Shown here: one piece after another, positions 34,385 through 45,121 of the stretch
Layout of the letters: each line of letters begins with the position of its first letter
How positions within the stretch are numbered: the stretch's first letter is position 1
NCBI GenBank assembly: GCA_024516035.1
Contig: CM044956.1
Span: 28,369,101-28,433,100, forward strand
Source: Bactericera cockerelli
Taxonomy: Eukaryota; Arthropoda; Insecta; Hemiptera; Triozidae
DNA length: 64,000 bases
Direction of reading: 5' to 3'
The notes under the pieces: generated by a model
Databases searched by the model: none
Seen by the model: the letters and a program-made list of their open reading frames with translations, nothing else
Told to the model about the DNA's origin: nothing
Position numbers and translations under genes: made by a program

Positions 34385-35983
34385 CAAGAAACAACAAAAC
34401 CTCCACAACAATAATATATGGAACAATACCGGACCAATGATGCAAAATATAATTTGTGTACATTGATATTTATGTTTTGGAAAGAAAAATGCTTAGAAAA
34501 TCTGTGTTGCTTGTCTAAATAGGTAGTAGTAGGTCTTGCATTGAGAGGCGTCTCAATGAGATGTATTATACAATTGAATACTTTTGAATATCGTTGCGTG
34601 AACACTGCAAGAGAGCAGTTGTTGAGCGCATCAGAGCATTGACATTGGATTCATTCATACTGAAAGTTTAGGAAGATACAAAGAAAATTCTAACGCCACC
34701 ATTTCTTGAAAGAGGCTTTGAAATTTCAGATAATGAGAAAATATTTGATGCCAAAATGTCTCATAATCTCATTTCCAAGTGAAGGTCCAACTTTCCATTA
34801 AAGAGATAAAGAAAGCTGATCTGGCTTTTAATTATGTTGATATAATAGTTGATTTAATAACCGAAGATTTGTAGTGGTAACAAACAAGCCTCTGTATAAA
34901 TAGTTAATATATGAATACTTTGAGTCGAAATGGAGGAGCCTCTTTATAAAGTTTCATCGGTATCGCATCATTTTTAAAATCGTTCACAGTAGTTCTAATA
35001 TTCAGTACTATTTTATTTCACTTTCACAATATGCATTACTCATACATGTCACTCCTCATTTAACCTCACAAAGTATGAGAGAATTAATAGCTAGGAGATA
35101 TTCGCACCTGAAGTTCTCGTATGTGAACTGAGTGTAGTACCAACTGATCATGGAGGCTAGTTGTGACAATATTGCCAAATAAGAAACAGAAGCTTCATTT
35201 GGACGTCTCGTATTGAGACGAATTGAAACCAAATCAAACACCTCGGCCGAGGTGTGAAGAACGCCTATACAAAGAAAGAGACAGCCCGGCAGAGTGTAAG
35301 GTTACGGAAAACATAGTTCCCATGCATTTCATGTACTTTCAGCCAGCGAAAAGTGCAACATGAATTTCAAAAATAGCGATTTTTATTGCAGAAATGGGCT
35401 CTACGTTGAAAAATAAGTTGATTTGACTCTTTGTTTGACTTCCTAGGCCACCGGGAACCCTATTTTCGAGACCCCCCAACAATCGTGAAAGACATGAAAA
35501 GATTCATAATTTTGTTTTTTTTTCTGTTTTTTTTTTCATACGGATCCTTTGAGACCCGGTGTCTTTAACTTGGCACTGAAGATTAAGTGAGGTGTCTAAA
35601 GTGATCAAGATATAATGGAGATGAGCCCGGACCAAAAAAAAATTCTAAATTATAAGCGGGCGGCCCATTTGGGCGGCCTCGGGTTTTGGGAGCCCAAATT
35701 ATGAATTGAAGGATAATACTAGTCTTAAGTGGTATCAAATGAAAAATCTTGATGAGCAGATACCAAATTTATTGATTTTATTCCTTCATCCGGTCCACTG
35801 GGTGGCACCTGGTGGCCTTTTCATTTTCTTTGGCGGGTAGGTACCTTCGAATCCTTAGCTTAGTGGTCAGATCTTGGCCAGTATGTATTTTTCGAGATGA
35901 CCTCGATCTCTCACTGCAAAATTTTAATGTTTAAGTTTCCAAGTATTAATTTAGTTCATTTTCCGTCCGTTTCTGTAGAAGAT

Positions 35984-36054
35984 AACTTTGTCTATTGGTA
36001 GCATGCTCCACCTGCCACCCAGTCAGCATGGGTTCGAATCCTGGCGGGGACGAA
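35984..36054 (+). repeat. tRNA-Gly-like module in the right arm
   Basis: It matches 29073-29143 inverted: TATTGGTAGCATGCTCC, ACCTGCCACC, GGGTTCGAATCC. The body following it, up to the CGCGAGGAAAATTTTAG block near 36147, resembles a SINE body. Confidence 0.6.
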
Positions 36055-36301
36055 ATTTTTTAGCTCTATATTTTCAATTTGGGCTTAACGTTGTTTTGTT
36101 TTTCCGATTTTTATATTTGATCTTCATGACGACCCCATTACCCTCGCGAGGAAAATTTTAGAAGTTGCAGAATTAGACAATGACCTGTGGCGGCATTACG
36201 AGATTGATTTTGGACAATCATGGTTGGATGGAGATAAAATATGATGAATTATGCAGCTCTCATAATGTCGATGCTACTCACTAAAAATTGTGACAAAGTA
36301 G

Positions 36302-36356
36302 TGACTTTGGCCAAGTGGGTAGCATACTAGGCTTGGGTTCGATCCCCTTGAGGGAA
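36302..36356 (+). repeat. tRNA-like module in the right arm, internally deleted
   Basis: GGCCAAGTGGGTAGCATACT is followed almost directly by TTGGGTTCGATCCCC; the intervening anticodon/variable part seen in the left arm is missing. Confidence 0.55.
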
Positions 36357-36534
36357 GTTTTTTTTTCTCTGTCCATTATGTTCGGGGCACACTCATACCT
36401 CGTGAGGTATTGATAAGGGACTTCACAACACCAAATTGTCTCCCGTCGCGTCGCTTGCATTTTTACCTGATTTTATACCTACATAGTTTAGGCCTAGCAT
36501 AAAAATTATAATCGAAAACACTAGGAATCATTGA

Positions 36535-36735
36535 TATAGACCTGAGGCATGGCCTTCTATGTATTTTTCCTAACCCTATAATAAACCCAAGGCATGGCCT
36601 TCTATATATTTACCTAACCCTATTATAATCCCGAGGCATTGCCTTCTATGTATTATCCTTAACCCTATATACTATATTCCTGAGGCATGGCCTTCTATGT
36701 AATTTACCTAACTCTACTAAACACTGAAGGCATTG
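36535..36735 (-). repeat. Minisatellite of about 46-bp units, right arm
   Basis: Inverted counterpart of 28355-28550. Units carry GGCATGGCCTTCTATGTA and CCTAACCCTA. Confidence 0.8.
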
Positions 36736-37303
36736 CCTTTCATTAGTTAGAGATTTAAAAGATTTCCTTATAAAAGGCCCATTCTTATATAAAAATGATA
36801 ATTTTATAGTTTTCATTTTCTTAAATACCTAATGTAAAAGAGCATGGTCTTTTTTTCCGGGAGAGAAACTCGTGGTGACCCTTGCAACAAGCCGGAGAGA
36901 ATTCGGGTAAGAAAAGATCAACGGGAGAGAACTCATTACCTCACCTTGATAAGGTGATTACAAATTAATTTCTTTGGCATTTGTAAATCCAGGTGTTTTA
37001 GTGTCCCTCATAGGAGGCTCCGAGGTCTATTTAGCATTGAAAGATAAACCTAATCATGTGGAGAATAGAATCAAAAGATCTTGCATTGCAAATTTAGATA
37101 TTATTTACTCACTTGTGGGACTTAGGGGGCCAAATCTGTGATCCAAGTACATATTGACCTTAGAAAAATTAAATACGTACTGCTAAAACTATATCTTAAA
37201 AAAGACAACTTGGTACATTCACATTTTCCCAGCTTATTTACTTTTGTCATTCCTAATGTTTCAGTAGTGTATGAACCTATATTTTCGTACAAAAAGAACT
37301 GAT

Positions 37304-37843
37304 ATCCCTCCAAAAACACCACTTCGTGGTTAAAAAAAGAAGAACACCTCACTCAAAGAATGATTATAATTAGCTAAAAATAAATGATATCAAATTGAGA
37401 ACACCTTACCACCTCTCTTTCTATATCTCTGCACTCCTCTCTGAATATATTCCTCTTATGTTTATCTTTCTTTATCCTTTCTAGGGGTCATTCCAAACTT
37501 GATTTCTCTTTAAATTTACTTGTTGCACGGCAATAAAAAATGGCGGTCGGAGTATGATTTTTCTGAACTTATTTGATTTGAATCGAGAAAATTACACCGC
37601 GACCGCCTTTTTATTGCTGTGCAACAAGTAAATTTAAAGAGAAATCAAGTTTGGAATGACCCCTAGAAAGGATAAAGAAAGATAAACATAAGAGGAATAA
37701 ATTCAGAGAGGAGTGCAGAGATATAGAAAGAGAGGTGGTAAGGTGTTCTCAATTTGATATCATTTATTTTTAGCTAATTATAATCATTCTTTGAGTGAGG
37801 CGTTCTTCTTTTTTTAACCACGAAGTGGTGTTTTTGGAGGGAT
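37304..37843. repeat. Foldback palindrome, right (540 bp)
   Basis: Same palindrome as 27237-27779 with few differences. The ends are ATCCCTCC and GGAGGGAT. Confidence 0.9.
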
Positions 37844-37942
37844 TTACATAACAATGTGTACGAAAACATGGATATTAAGTTAGAGGACTAAACTAGAAAA
37901 AGTTGTCTAGTTCCCCAGCTTACATAGCAGATAAGTTATATA

Positions 37943-38504
37943 CAGGGTGGGCCAAGAATTCGTTAACATTTAAATGTAACTTACCGCGAAAACTATTGCC
38001 GCGCGGGGCGCGGGCGCGGGCGGCGGCACTAGCTCGCTTCTTGGAAATTTACATGGTTTCGACAAGATGGAGCCACGTGTCACACATCGAACGAGTCCTT
38101 GCCGGTGGTCAAAGACATGTTTCCGGAAAAGCTGATATCCAGACGTGGTGACATCCTATGGCCACCCAGAAGTCCAGATCTATCCCCAGCAGACTTCTTT
38201 TTATGGGGTTATTTAAAGAGTCGTGTCTACATTGATAAACCGAATACACTGCGTCAACTTAAAGAAAAAATCATCGAAGAGATGTCGGCGATCTCGCGGT
38301 CTCTTTGCAGAAGAGTATTTGAAAACTTCAGGACTCGCTTAGATGAGTGCAAAAACCGAAACGGTGGTCTTTTAGACGAAATAATTTAAAAAAAAATAAA
38401 TTACAACGAATTAGCTTTCTCGTAAGTAAACGATTTCTAAAATATGTTAAATGGTTTTTTTTATACGATTTTTTCAAATGTTAACTAATTCATGGCCCAC
38501 CCTG
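37943..38504 (+). mobile_element. Internally deleted mariner-like element
   Basis: The termini CAGGGTGGGCCAAGAATTCG and a matching inverted end finishing GGCCCACCCTG enclose 562 bp. TA direct repeats flank both sides (37941-37942, 38505-38506). The subterminal GTTAACATTTAAA is also shared inverted. The 3' part of the transposase remains; the 5' part is replaced by a GC-rich junction at about 37997-38025. Confidence 0.8.
38033..38389 (+). pseudogene. Mariner-like DDE transposase, C-terminal fragment
   Basis: After an in-frame TAG (38030-38032) the frame reads WFRQDGATCHTS, which holds the second catalytic Asp, and then WPPRSPDLSPADFFLWGYLK, which holds the third acidic position. LRQLKEKIIEEM follows before the TAA stop at 38387. 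These motifs are typical of insect mariner-group transposases. The N-terminal helix-turn-helix domains and the first catalytic Asp are missing because of the internal deletion, so it is inactive. Confidence 0.8.
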
Positions 38505-38514
38505 TATGTATAAT

Positions 38515-38596
38515 ATGTTTTCCGTTATCGTAGACTCTGCCGCACTGTCTCTTTGGGGCGTTCTTCACAAATCGGCCGAGGTGTTAGATTTATTGA
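38515..38596 (+). repeat. Fragment of the foldback family inner end
   Basis: ACTCTGCCG-ACTGTCTCTTT, GGCGTTCTTCACA and CGGCCGAGGTGT match the inner end of the left arm (about 29820-29896). It lies just beyond the mariner-like remnant, outside the right palindrome. Confidence 0.7.
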
Positions 38597-40975
38597 TAGC
38601 AGAGTTCCCAAGAAATTGTTGGAAACAGAATATAAGAATGAGTCTATAGCAAGGAATAAAGTAAACATGCAAATTGGACCCTCCCAAAAATAGTTAAAAC
38701 ACCGTTGGATATTTCGCTCTACTCAAATTTCTAACCGCCAGCTCACTACTTTAGTGATCATAAGATGTAATTAAATCCTGATTAAGGGAGGCTTCCGTTG
38801 ATCCTAAGTGAAATACCTCTATGATTATACAAAAATCTTGAAAAAAATCTCCAGTTTCAGGTTGGATTTACATTATTTCCTTCCATTCAGGATATCTCGA
38901 ATAACAAAGCAGGGGTCTGTTACACGAGGATAAGAAAGGTAACCCTGAGTTTGGCAAAATATTACTCAATGAAATTCTGGAACGTAGCAAAATTATCCAA
39001 ATCCTAGATTCTCAGGTCAGGACAAGAATTTTTCATTCTGAAATTGAAATTAAAACCCATTTCGGTTTTACGAGAAAAGAATTAAAGTCAGTTGAGGTAG
39101 GTATCAAGCAATAAAAAGCACAAAATTTCTTTGAATAATAATCGGAATTCGGGAGAAATTCTACAAACCACTGTCTCAGCATTCTATCAGCTCGGCGTTG
39201 CAATTAAGTAATCAGCATCAACCGACATAAACTACTGACTATTGACATGTAACTTGGTTAGTGTCCAGACATGTAACTTGGTTAGTGTCGAAATGATGAG
39301 TGCCTCTGTTAGCTCACTGAAATGCCCTGACCCTCCAAGAAATTGGATTGTTGAAGTAATCCTGAAACAGTACAACTGTAATAAGTAAATACGAAGAAGC
39401 TTTAAATAAATAAATAGGAAAAAATCGTAATTCTGATGGAGTTTTTCCGTTCAAATTCTTCATTTTGAATAGATATTAATACTTAGGAGAAAACTTCTGG
39501 GTACAACCCTTCAATGAACCTACTGTACAGTGCACCTGTATACAATATGAATACCTACATATTTCACATCCATTAAGTCTATAAAGATACATTCTACATA
39601 TTAAAAGCGTAAATCTAGAATTTGAAGTCCTCAAAAGTTGGCGATATTTCTGATATAAACATATCAGTATGACTGCCATCTTTCCGTTTAAGATTCAAAT
39701 GAGGAAACAAGAAACTGCATTTTAGTATGAATGAAATCCTTAAACAAAATAACACATAAAATGTTCTGGAATAAATTTCATTAAAATAATTTTATTTCTC
39801 ATGGAGATCTCCAGTTTTGTGCGTGCAGAGAACTAGTTTCTCACACAAGTGAGAAGACCAGGTAAATCTTTTCAGGAGCTGAGGGTGGCAGGTTGTGCAG
39901 GGGCATCTCAAGTTTTTCTGGTGGGCTTTTTCACATCTTCCATTTGCTCTGCCAAAGACTTCATGCATTGCTTCCTCCAAATTTCTTACATTTTAAATTT
40001 AGAACAAAAGGAGTTGAAATTACTATGAGAAAACTAGGAAGTTTCAAGACAAAAAAAATTAATCCACTCATAAGGGAATAAAATATGCTTAAAAAAAGTG
40101 GACTTCCCTCTGTGGATGGTTCCTGGATGGCTATTTCATTTATGAAATCCTGGTTCTATGGAACTCGTGCTAAGTTGGCAGGTGACTCCAACAATTGATA
40201 GAAAAAACAGTTTTGATCTCTAGCATTTATTAAAATTAAAGTAGCACATTATAATTATTGTATTATTAAAAGTAAAAACTACTTCCTTGAATAATAATTA
40301 TGCTTATAGTTGTTTAGCATTCTATGAATGACATCAGCAACACCTGAGTTGCGACAGACTCAATCCAAACCTCCAACCCCAGCCTCCCTCAATGTTTCAC
40401 AAAAGAGTAAGGTAATTTATTTTTAATTGACATTTGAGTTTTACAAAGCCAAGGTGAAACGTGAAACCCACCTGTGGTGATCCCGATCCTGAGAGACAGC
40501 ATTGCGCCAACTTTCTAGAACCAAATTTAATGATAAATCTGATGGTTCTTCTGTCCTTTTTTCGCTTTTTATGGGTTTCTATTTTTACTTTGAATTGTGA
40601 ATGCACATAATTCAGGATTTGACAAATAAAAATCATCCAGATTTTTCACATTTTTTATAGGTATGTTTATAGGGATTTTATTACTTTAACCTTGGATACA
40701 AAGGACGGGATTATTTTAATAACATTGTAAGTAAACCTACATCAAGTTCATTATGTTGGGATTTCAATGTATGTGTATTATCTGTATATCTTGTACTATA
40801 TTAAAGAGGTTTTTATCAACTTTACGTGCACGGCACATTTTTCAACTTTAATGTGAACTGATTTCACTAACTTGAAATTCATAAGTAATAGTTGGTACTG
40901 TTAAAAATAAAGTTTTGAAAGAACTAGGGAAAAAAACACTTCTTCCGTTTTGAGACATGGAATAGGTAAACTTAT
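38597..40975. other. AT-rich intergenic DNA
   Basis: No gene recognised. A 22-bp segment, GACATGTAACTTGGTTAGTG plus TC, occurs twice at 39244-39265 and 39268-39289. Confidence 0.5.
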
Positions 40976-41691
40976 CTGAGCGCACGACAGTGCGCTAGGC
41001 CATGTTCCAGCGAGCACGGCAGTTTATCTTTACAACCACCGATTCACCCGGTTTTTCACACCTTTATATCTTTGGTTCTGTTGTCCATGGAGCTATGAAA
41101 TTTGGGTACAAAGGTTTTCCTAATATCACTAAAAACACGCTGAAATCTTCAAGAGTATGAAAAAATACTTTCAGAGGAACATTCAGAGGACGGTAATTTT
41201 AACATTTGCAATTATGTAATTGACTGACTGCTTCACTGACTGACTGATAGATTATCAAAATTATGAGGCACGAGACTACCTAGAAAACCGGAACATTTGC
41301 ATTGCAACTGTTCTAAAAAGGTGTCGTTTTAGGGAGCATAGGTATATGCGCCGTTGTGGACAGTTTTCAAATATTTTTTTTCTGTTTGAAACGGTGAAAT
41401 TTCATATGTTGATCTGGAATTATGTAAACGTAATAATAAAAATATGAAAACAGTCATTTTGGAGTCGGTTCAGGGAGCATATTTGGTCGAAGCATAGATA
41501 TGTTTAAAATGAAAACCCAACTATTTGTACAGCATAAATCTTGCAAGACTTTCGAAGAGATAATAACTATTTTAAAATAGAGGCAAAAATGACACAACAG
41601 AATCGGTTTGGGGAGTACAAATTTGGTCATAAACTTACTCCATACTGAACTCGTGATTCTTGTAAACTTGAACAGAAGGGAATAATTACTA
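40976..41691. repeat. Repeat family G and Helitron-like flank
   Basis: 40976-41095 matches 52745-52860 in inverted orientation, and both contain a short hairpin (GCGCAC-GACA-GTGCGC at 40980-40995). From 41213 the sequence TGACTGACTGCTTCACTGAC resembles the interior of the Helitron at 49168. Ends are not defined, partly because the Tc1 element is inserted at 41692. Confidence 0.5.
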
Positions 41692-43296
41692 CACTAAGCA
41701 AAACAAAATAGGGGCCACCTGTATTTTCTAAGATCATCGTGTATAGTACACCTTGTATTGAAAGTTTATTCATGTTATCTTACTTATCTTGTTAATTAGA
41801 CGTTCAGGTATGAATTGTGGCCTTACTTGAATAAATGGCATGAGTTAAATATCATTATTTGAGATAATAATCAAAACAGTTAATATTCCTATCTCGAACG
41901 GTTTGGTTGATTACCTTAATATTTTTTCTTAATAACTTTTCCTCTTGATTTAAAGTCACTTTTAGTGTTTCTTATCGACATGCCGAGGGTTCGACACCAT
42001 TTAGGTCAAGAATTTCGTATCAGAGCCGTAACTCTACTTAAAGAGGGCCTTTCTCAGCGGAGTGTGTCCAACAGGCTTCAAGTGTCACGGCGACCCATTC
42101 AAAATCTATGGAGTCGTTACCAAGAGACTGGAAATTTATCAAGAAGACCAGGAAGTGGGAGACAGCGCTCAACCACTGTGAGAGAAGACCGATTTATAGC
42201 CAGGACAGCCCTGCAGGAACGGTTCACATCCGGCCCCCGCGTACAAATGGACCTCCAGGAGTACTCGAACACAGTTGTAAGTGATCAAACTATTCACAAT
42301 AGATTGAGAGAGGTACAAATTCGCTCTAGAAGAAAAGTTCGTAAACCTAAACTTAGTTCTGGACACCGCGCTGCAAGATTAAGGTGGGCTAGAGAACACC
42401 TGTACTGGACTGATGAGGAATGGAAGTGTGTGCTCTTCTCGGATGAATATATAGTGAAATTTGAAAGTGACGATAGACGTATTTGAGTGTTCCGATGCTC
42501 AGGAGAGAAGTTTCAGAGCTCTTGTAATCATGAAGCAGATCCTCATGGGGGACCAAGTGTTATGGTGTGGGGTGGCATCAGTAGCAGAGGGAAAACCGAT
42601 CTGGTTTTCCTTGTTGACGAAACGGTAACCTCTCAACTTTGTGTGGATAATGTCATCGTTCCCCATGTGCTTCCATTTAGCGAAAGAACCGGGCCCAACT
42701 TTATCTTCATGCATGATAATGCCCGCCCCCATACGGCAAGAGCCATTGTTGAGGTATTTCAAGCAGCGGGGATCAGAGTTCTCGGCTGGCCAGCGATAAG
42801 TCAAGACTTCAATCCTATTGAACATGCATGGGATTACCTTAAGAGGGAGATTAAAACCCTAAAAGACCAGATCCAGGCTCAAGATCAGCTCATGGAGATG
42901 TTAACAGCTGCATGGAACAAGATTCCGGAAGAGCGCATCCATGTACTCATCCAAAGCATGCCAAGAACAGTCCAGTCATGTGTAACACATCGTGGAGGTC
43001 ACACTCGGTACTAAGGAGCCGATAAATTTCAATTCCTTCTTGGTATGCTGTTGTGATGGTTGAACAAGCGTCTTAACTTTTATTCTCAAGTTTGCTTTAA
43101 AACGACCATTTTCAAAAAATAAATAAAAATCTTGATTTTTTTAAATAAAAACTCGTTTGTTTTTATCAAAATAGTTAGAGAAGGATATATATTGGAGTAA
43201 TTTCAACCTTTTATTTCATATTTAAACCTATACATTTGAAGTAGTAGGTCTGAATCTTTAAAAATACTTGTGGCCCTTATTTTGTTTTGCTTAGTG
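41692..43296 (+). mobile_element. Tc1-family transposon, near complete (1605 bp)
   Basis: The inverted termini start CACTAAGCAAAACAAAATA on the left and end TTATTTTGTTTTGCTTAGTG on the right. TA direct repeats lie at 41690-41691 and 43297-43298. The size and the single intronless transposase frame are normal for Tc1. It is disabled by one premature stop. Confidence 0.9.
41980..43014 (+). pseudogene. Tc1 transposase with a single in-frame stop
   Basis: From ATG at 41980 the frame has 344 codons, the usual Tc1 length. Residues 1-110 hold paired helix-turn-helix DNA-binding domains (GLSQRSVSNRLQVSRRPI) with an AT-hook-like GSGRQR at 58-63. The catalytic triad is intact: D155 in LFSDE, D246 in FMHDNARPH and E281 in NPIEHAWD, spaced DD34E. 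The only defect is TGA at 42484-42486 (codon 169), where an Arg codon CGA is expected; this fits one C-to-T change. Everything else is open, so the copy is young. An earlier start at 41965 adds five residues. Confidence 0.9.
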
Positions 43297-43298
43297 TA

Positions 43299-44869
43299 CT
43301 TATACAGCATAAAGTGTATCGCCTCATTAGATGAGAGAAGTTGATGGTAAACATGTATGGAGTCTTAATGTTTAGTGCGGTGTCCTTAGCACTAGGATTA
43401 TTGGACCGTACTTCATCGATTGCATTGCGGATAAAATGTTATTCCTCTCTTTTGCTGACTTCAGATTTATGAAATGATGTAGATTTGTAGAAGTCATGTA
43501 AGACATGTAGGTATATCTCAAAGTGTATCTCCCCTCAATATCGAAAGTATTAAGGCAAGTATACAAAATATATAATTTATGAAATGCTCTAATGTAAATC
43601 CACAGTTCAAACTTAGTTTAAATTATAGATTAAATTCGTGTTAAAAAAGATCTTTTCACCCACAAAACAGAGAGGAAAAGAAATGAGGTTTGAACACTTT
43701 ATTGACTTCATTACAAATAGAGAAAAACTATTGACAGTTTGAAAAGAAATAAATTAACAATTCACCACGCTCGGTTCTATTTGTATTCCCAATCCTCTCA
43801 TTATTGAATATCAGGACAGGTGGGTGAAACCTTTGTGCTGGCAGGGATTTCTAATCATCTCATCTAAAATACAGATCTGTTTGTCAATGAAACACTTGAT
43901 CCTTCGAAATCCTTGGAAAATGTCATTGATTCAAGTAGTGCTGCTAGACCTTGTGGATTTTTATTTCAAGGTTCTCAGATTAACAAAATATTGAATGTGT
44001 GTAATAAATTTAAAAAAAATAACATTAATTACACATGCATGTATCCTCAATTTACTCAATTAGATTTCTTTAATCAAAGAAAAAATGTTTTTTATTGCCT
44101 TATTTTTAAGAACAGGTGCCTAGTGCCCATGGAATATATTTTCATAATGCATGGAAGTACATATTTATGTGTGAATTTATATAATTAGTCTTATAGTATG
44201 GAAAACTCTTAATATGAAATGTAAAGGTCTACAAGACAATAAAAACTTTGAGGGTAGGTTGGTCCTTATAAGTTTAGTATAGGTACCTGCTCACAGTATA
44301 ACTAGAGATAGTTCGGATAATAAAATGAAGTTTACGATAGGAAGCATTTAAATATCGGGCAAGGGATTTATTAGATATTTTTTGAGGAATCAACAGTTGT
44401 TTTACACCTAGTATGTATAAATCAGGCCCACCAGGACTAGCCACGTACGGACAAGGGTCATTGAATTGGATCGGAAAATACTCCTGCAGATCAGTTGTCT
44501 GTTGACTGACAAGGTTTTACTTACGTCCAACAGGGTGCGGTAGATTCCACATACATATTTATACATACATGGACTTCGCGAATGTCATACATGTTCTGCA
44601 CCTAGCAAAGTTACATTTTCAGAAAATCCAGTTTTTGTATATCTGGCCCCTCGCTCTAGAAAGCACTCTCAATCTCATAAGGTACTATAATGTCTCGATT
44701 TTATAATTATTCTGATCAGCATTAATGTCATGCTAATAACACAGGATTAAATTTAAGATATGTCAGACTATAGTGCGCCGGTCGCCGTGATAGGTTGACA
44801 ATATGAGGGAGGTCCTGGTGGTCTGGATTATCTTTAAATTTATCCTGTTTAATAATTCGGCTCTGAAAC
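43299..44869. other. AT-rich intergenic DNA
   Basis: No gene, structured RNA or repeat partner recognised. Confidence 0.5.
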
Positions 44870-45121
44870 TTGGCTTATTTTCCTGGATTATGGTTTCCTA
44901 AGAAAACGGGATGGACTCGACTATCGGCTTATTCGCCAAGCAAGAACTCCTTGGGTACATTTTATTTGCCGTTGCATCCTGTACTCTGTAACATTGAGAG
45001 CGCATGGTGCGTTGTAATCATTACTACAAGTGTTATCATCATTATTAATGACGTAACTCCGCCAAGTATCGATCAGATCCCGGAGTATGTCGAATCGGAA
45101 TTGCCACGCTGTGGCGCCTAG
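44870..45121 (+). pseudogene. Possible DDE-transposase relic
   Basis: The open frame of 83 codons contains LPLHPVLCNIESAWCVV, which resembles the PPYHPDLNPIE-x-W block around the last catalytic Glu of IS630-like insect transposases. The rest does not align to anything I recognise. The GC-rich sequence just downstream (45130-45310) has no clear frame. Confidence 0.3.

Larger units (their letters stand above)
29905..35230. other. Spacer between the inverted arms
   Basis: The spacer is AT-rich and has microsatellites but no recognised transposase, polymerase or host gene. Short worn coding-like stretches occur at 34214-34384 and about 34700-34870. A donor-like GTAAGC follows an open frame at 30425, without other support. 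Confidence 0.5.
35231..37303 (-). repeat. Inner part of the right inverted arm
   Basis: It is the inverted match of 27780-29904, from AACACCTCGGCCGAGGTGT at the inner end to the junction with the right palindrome. Small deletions against the left arm are present, for example about 14 bp within the tRNA-like module near 36335. Confidence 0.85.
27237..37843. mobile_element. 10.6-kb structure with 2.6-kb inverted arms capped by foldback palindromes
   Basis: The left arm (27237-29904) and right arm (35231-37843) are inverted copies of each other over nearly their whole length, with small indels and scattered substitutions. Each outer end is a 540-bp near-perfect palindrome. The outermost bases are ATCCCCCC on the left and GGAGGGAT on the right, and both are bordered by TTA (27234-27236, 37844-37846). 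The 5.3 kb between the arms has no recognisable transposase. Either this is one large non-autonomous element with cargo, or two copies of a 2.6-kb element in opposite orientation. The matching TTA favours the first; a partial copy just outside the right end (38515-38596) is a complication. Confidence 0.6.

Noticed and set aside
34063..34605. 180-codon minus-strand frame rich in Cys, Ser and Phe
   Set aside because: It is antisense to a Gln/Lys-rich relic and has the composition expected of a shadow; no domain seen.
35984..36054. A functional tRNA-Gly(GCC) gene
   Set aside because: The A and B boxes and the anticodon context fit, but the acceptor stem does not pair and the copy lies in a repeat arm; kept as a tRNA-like module.
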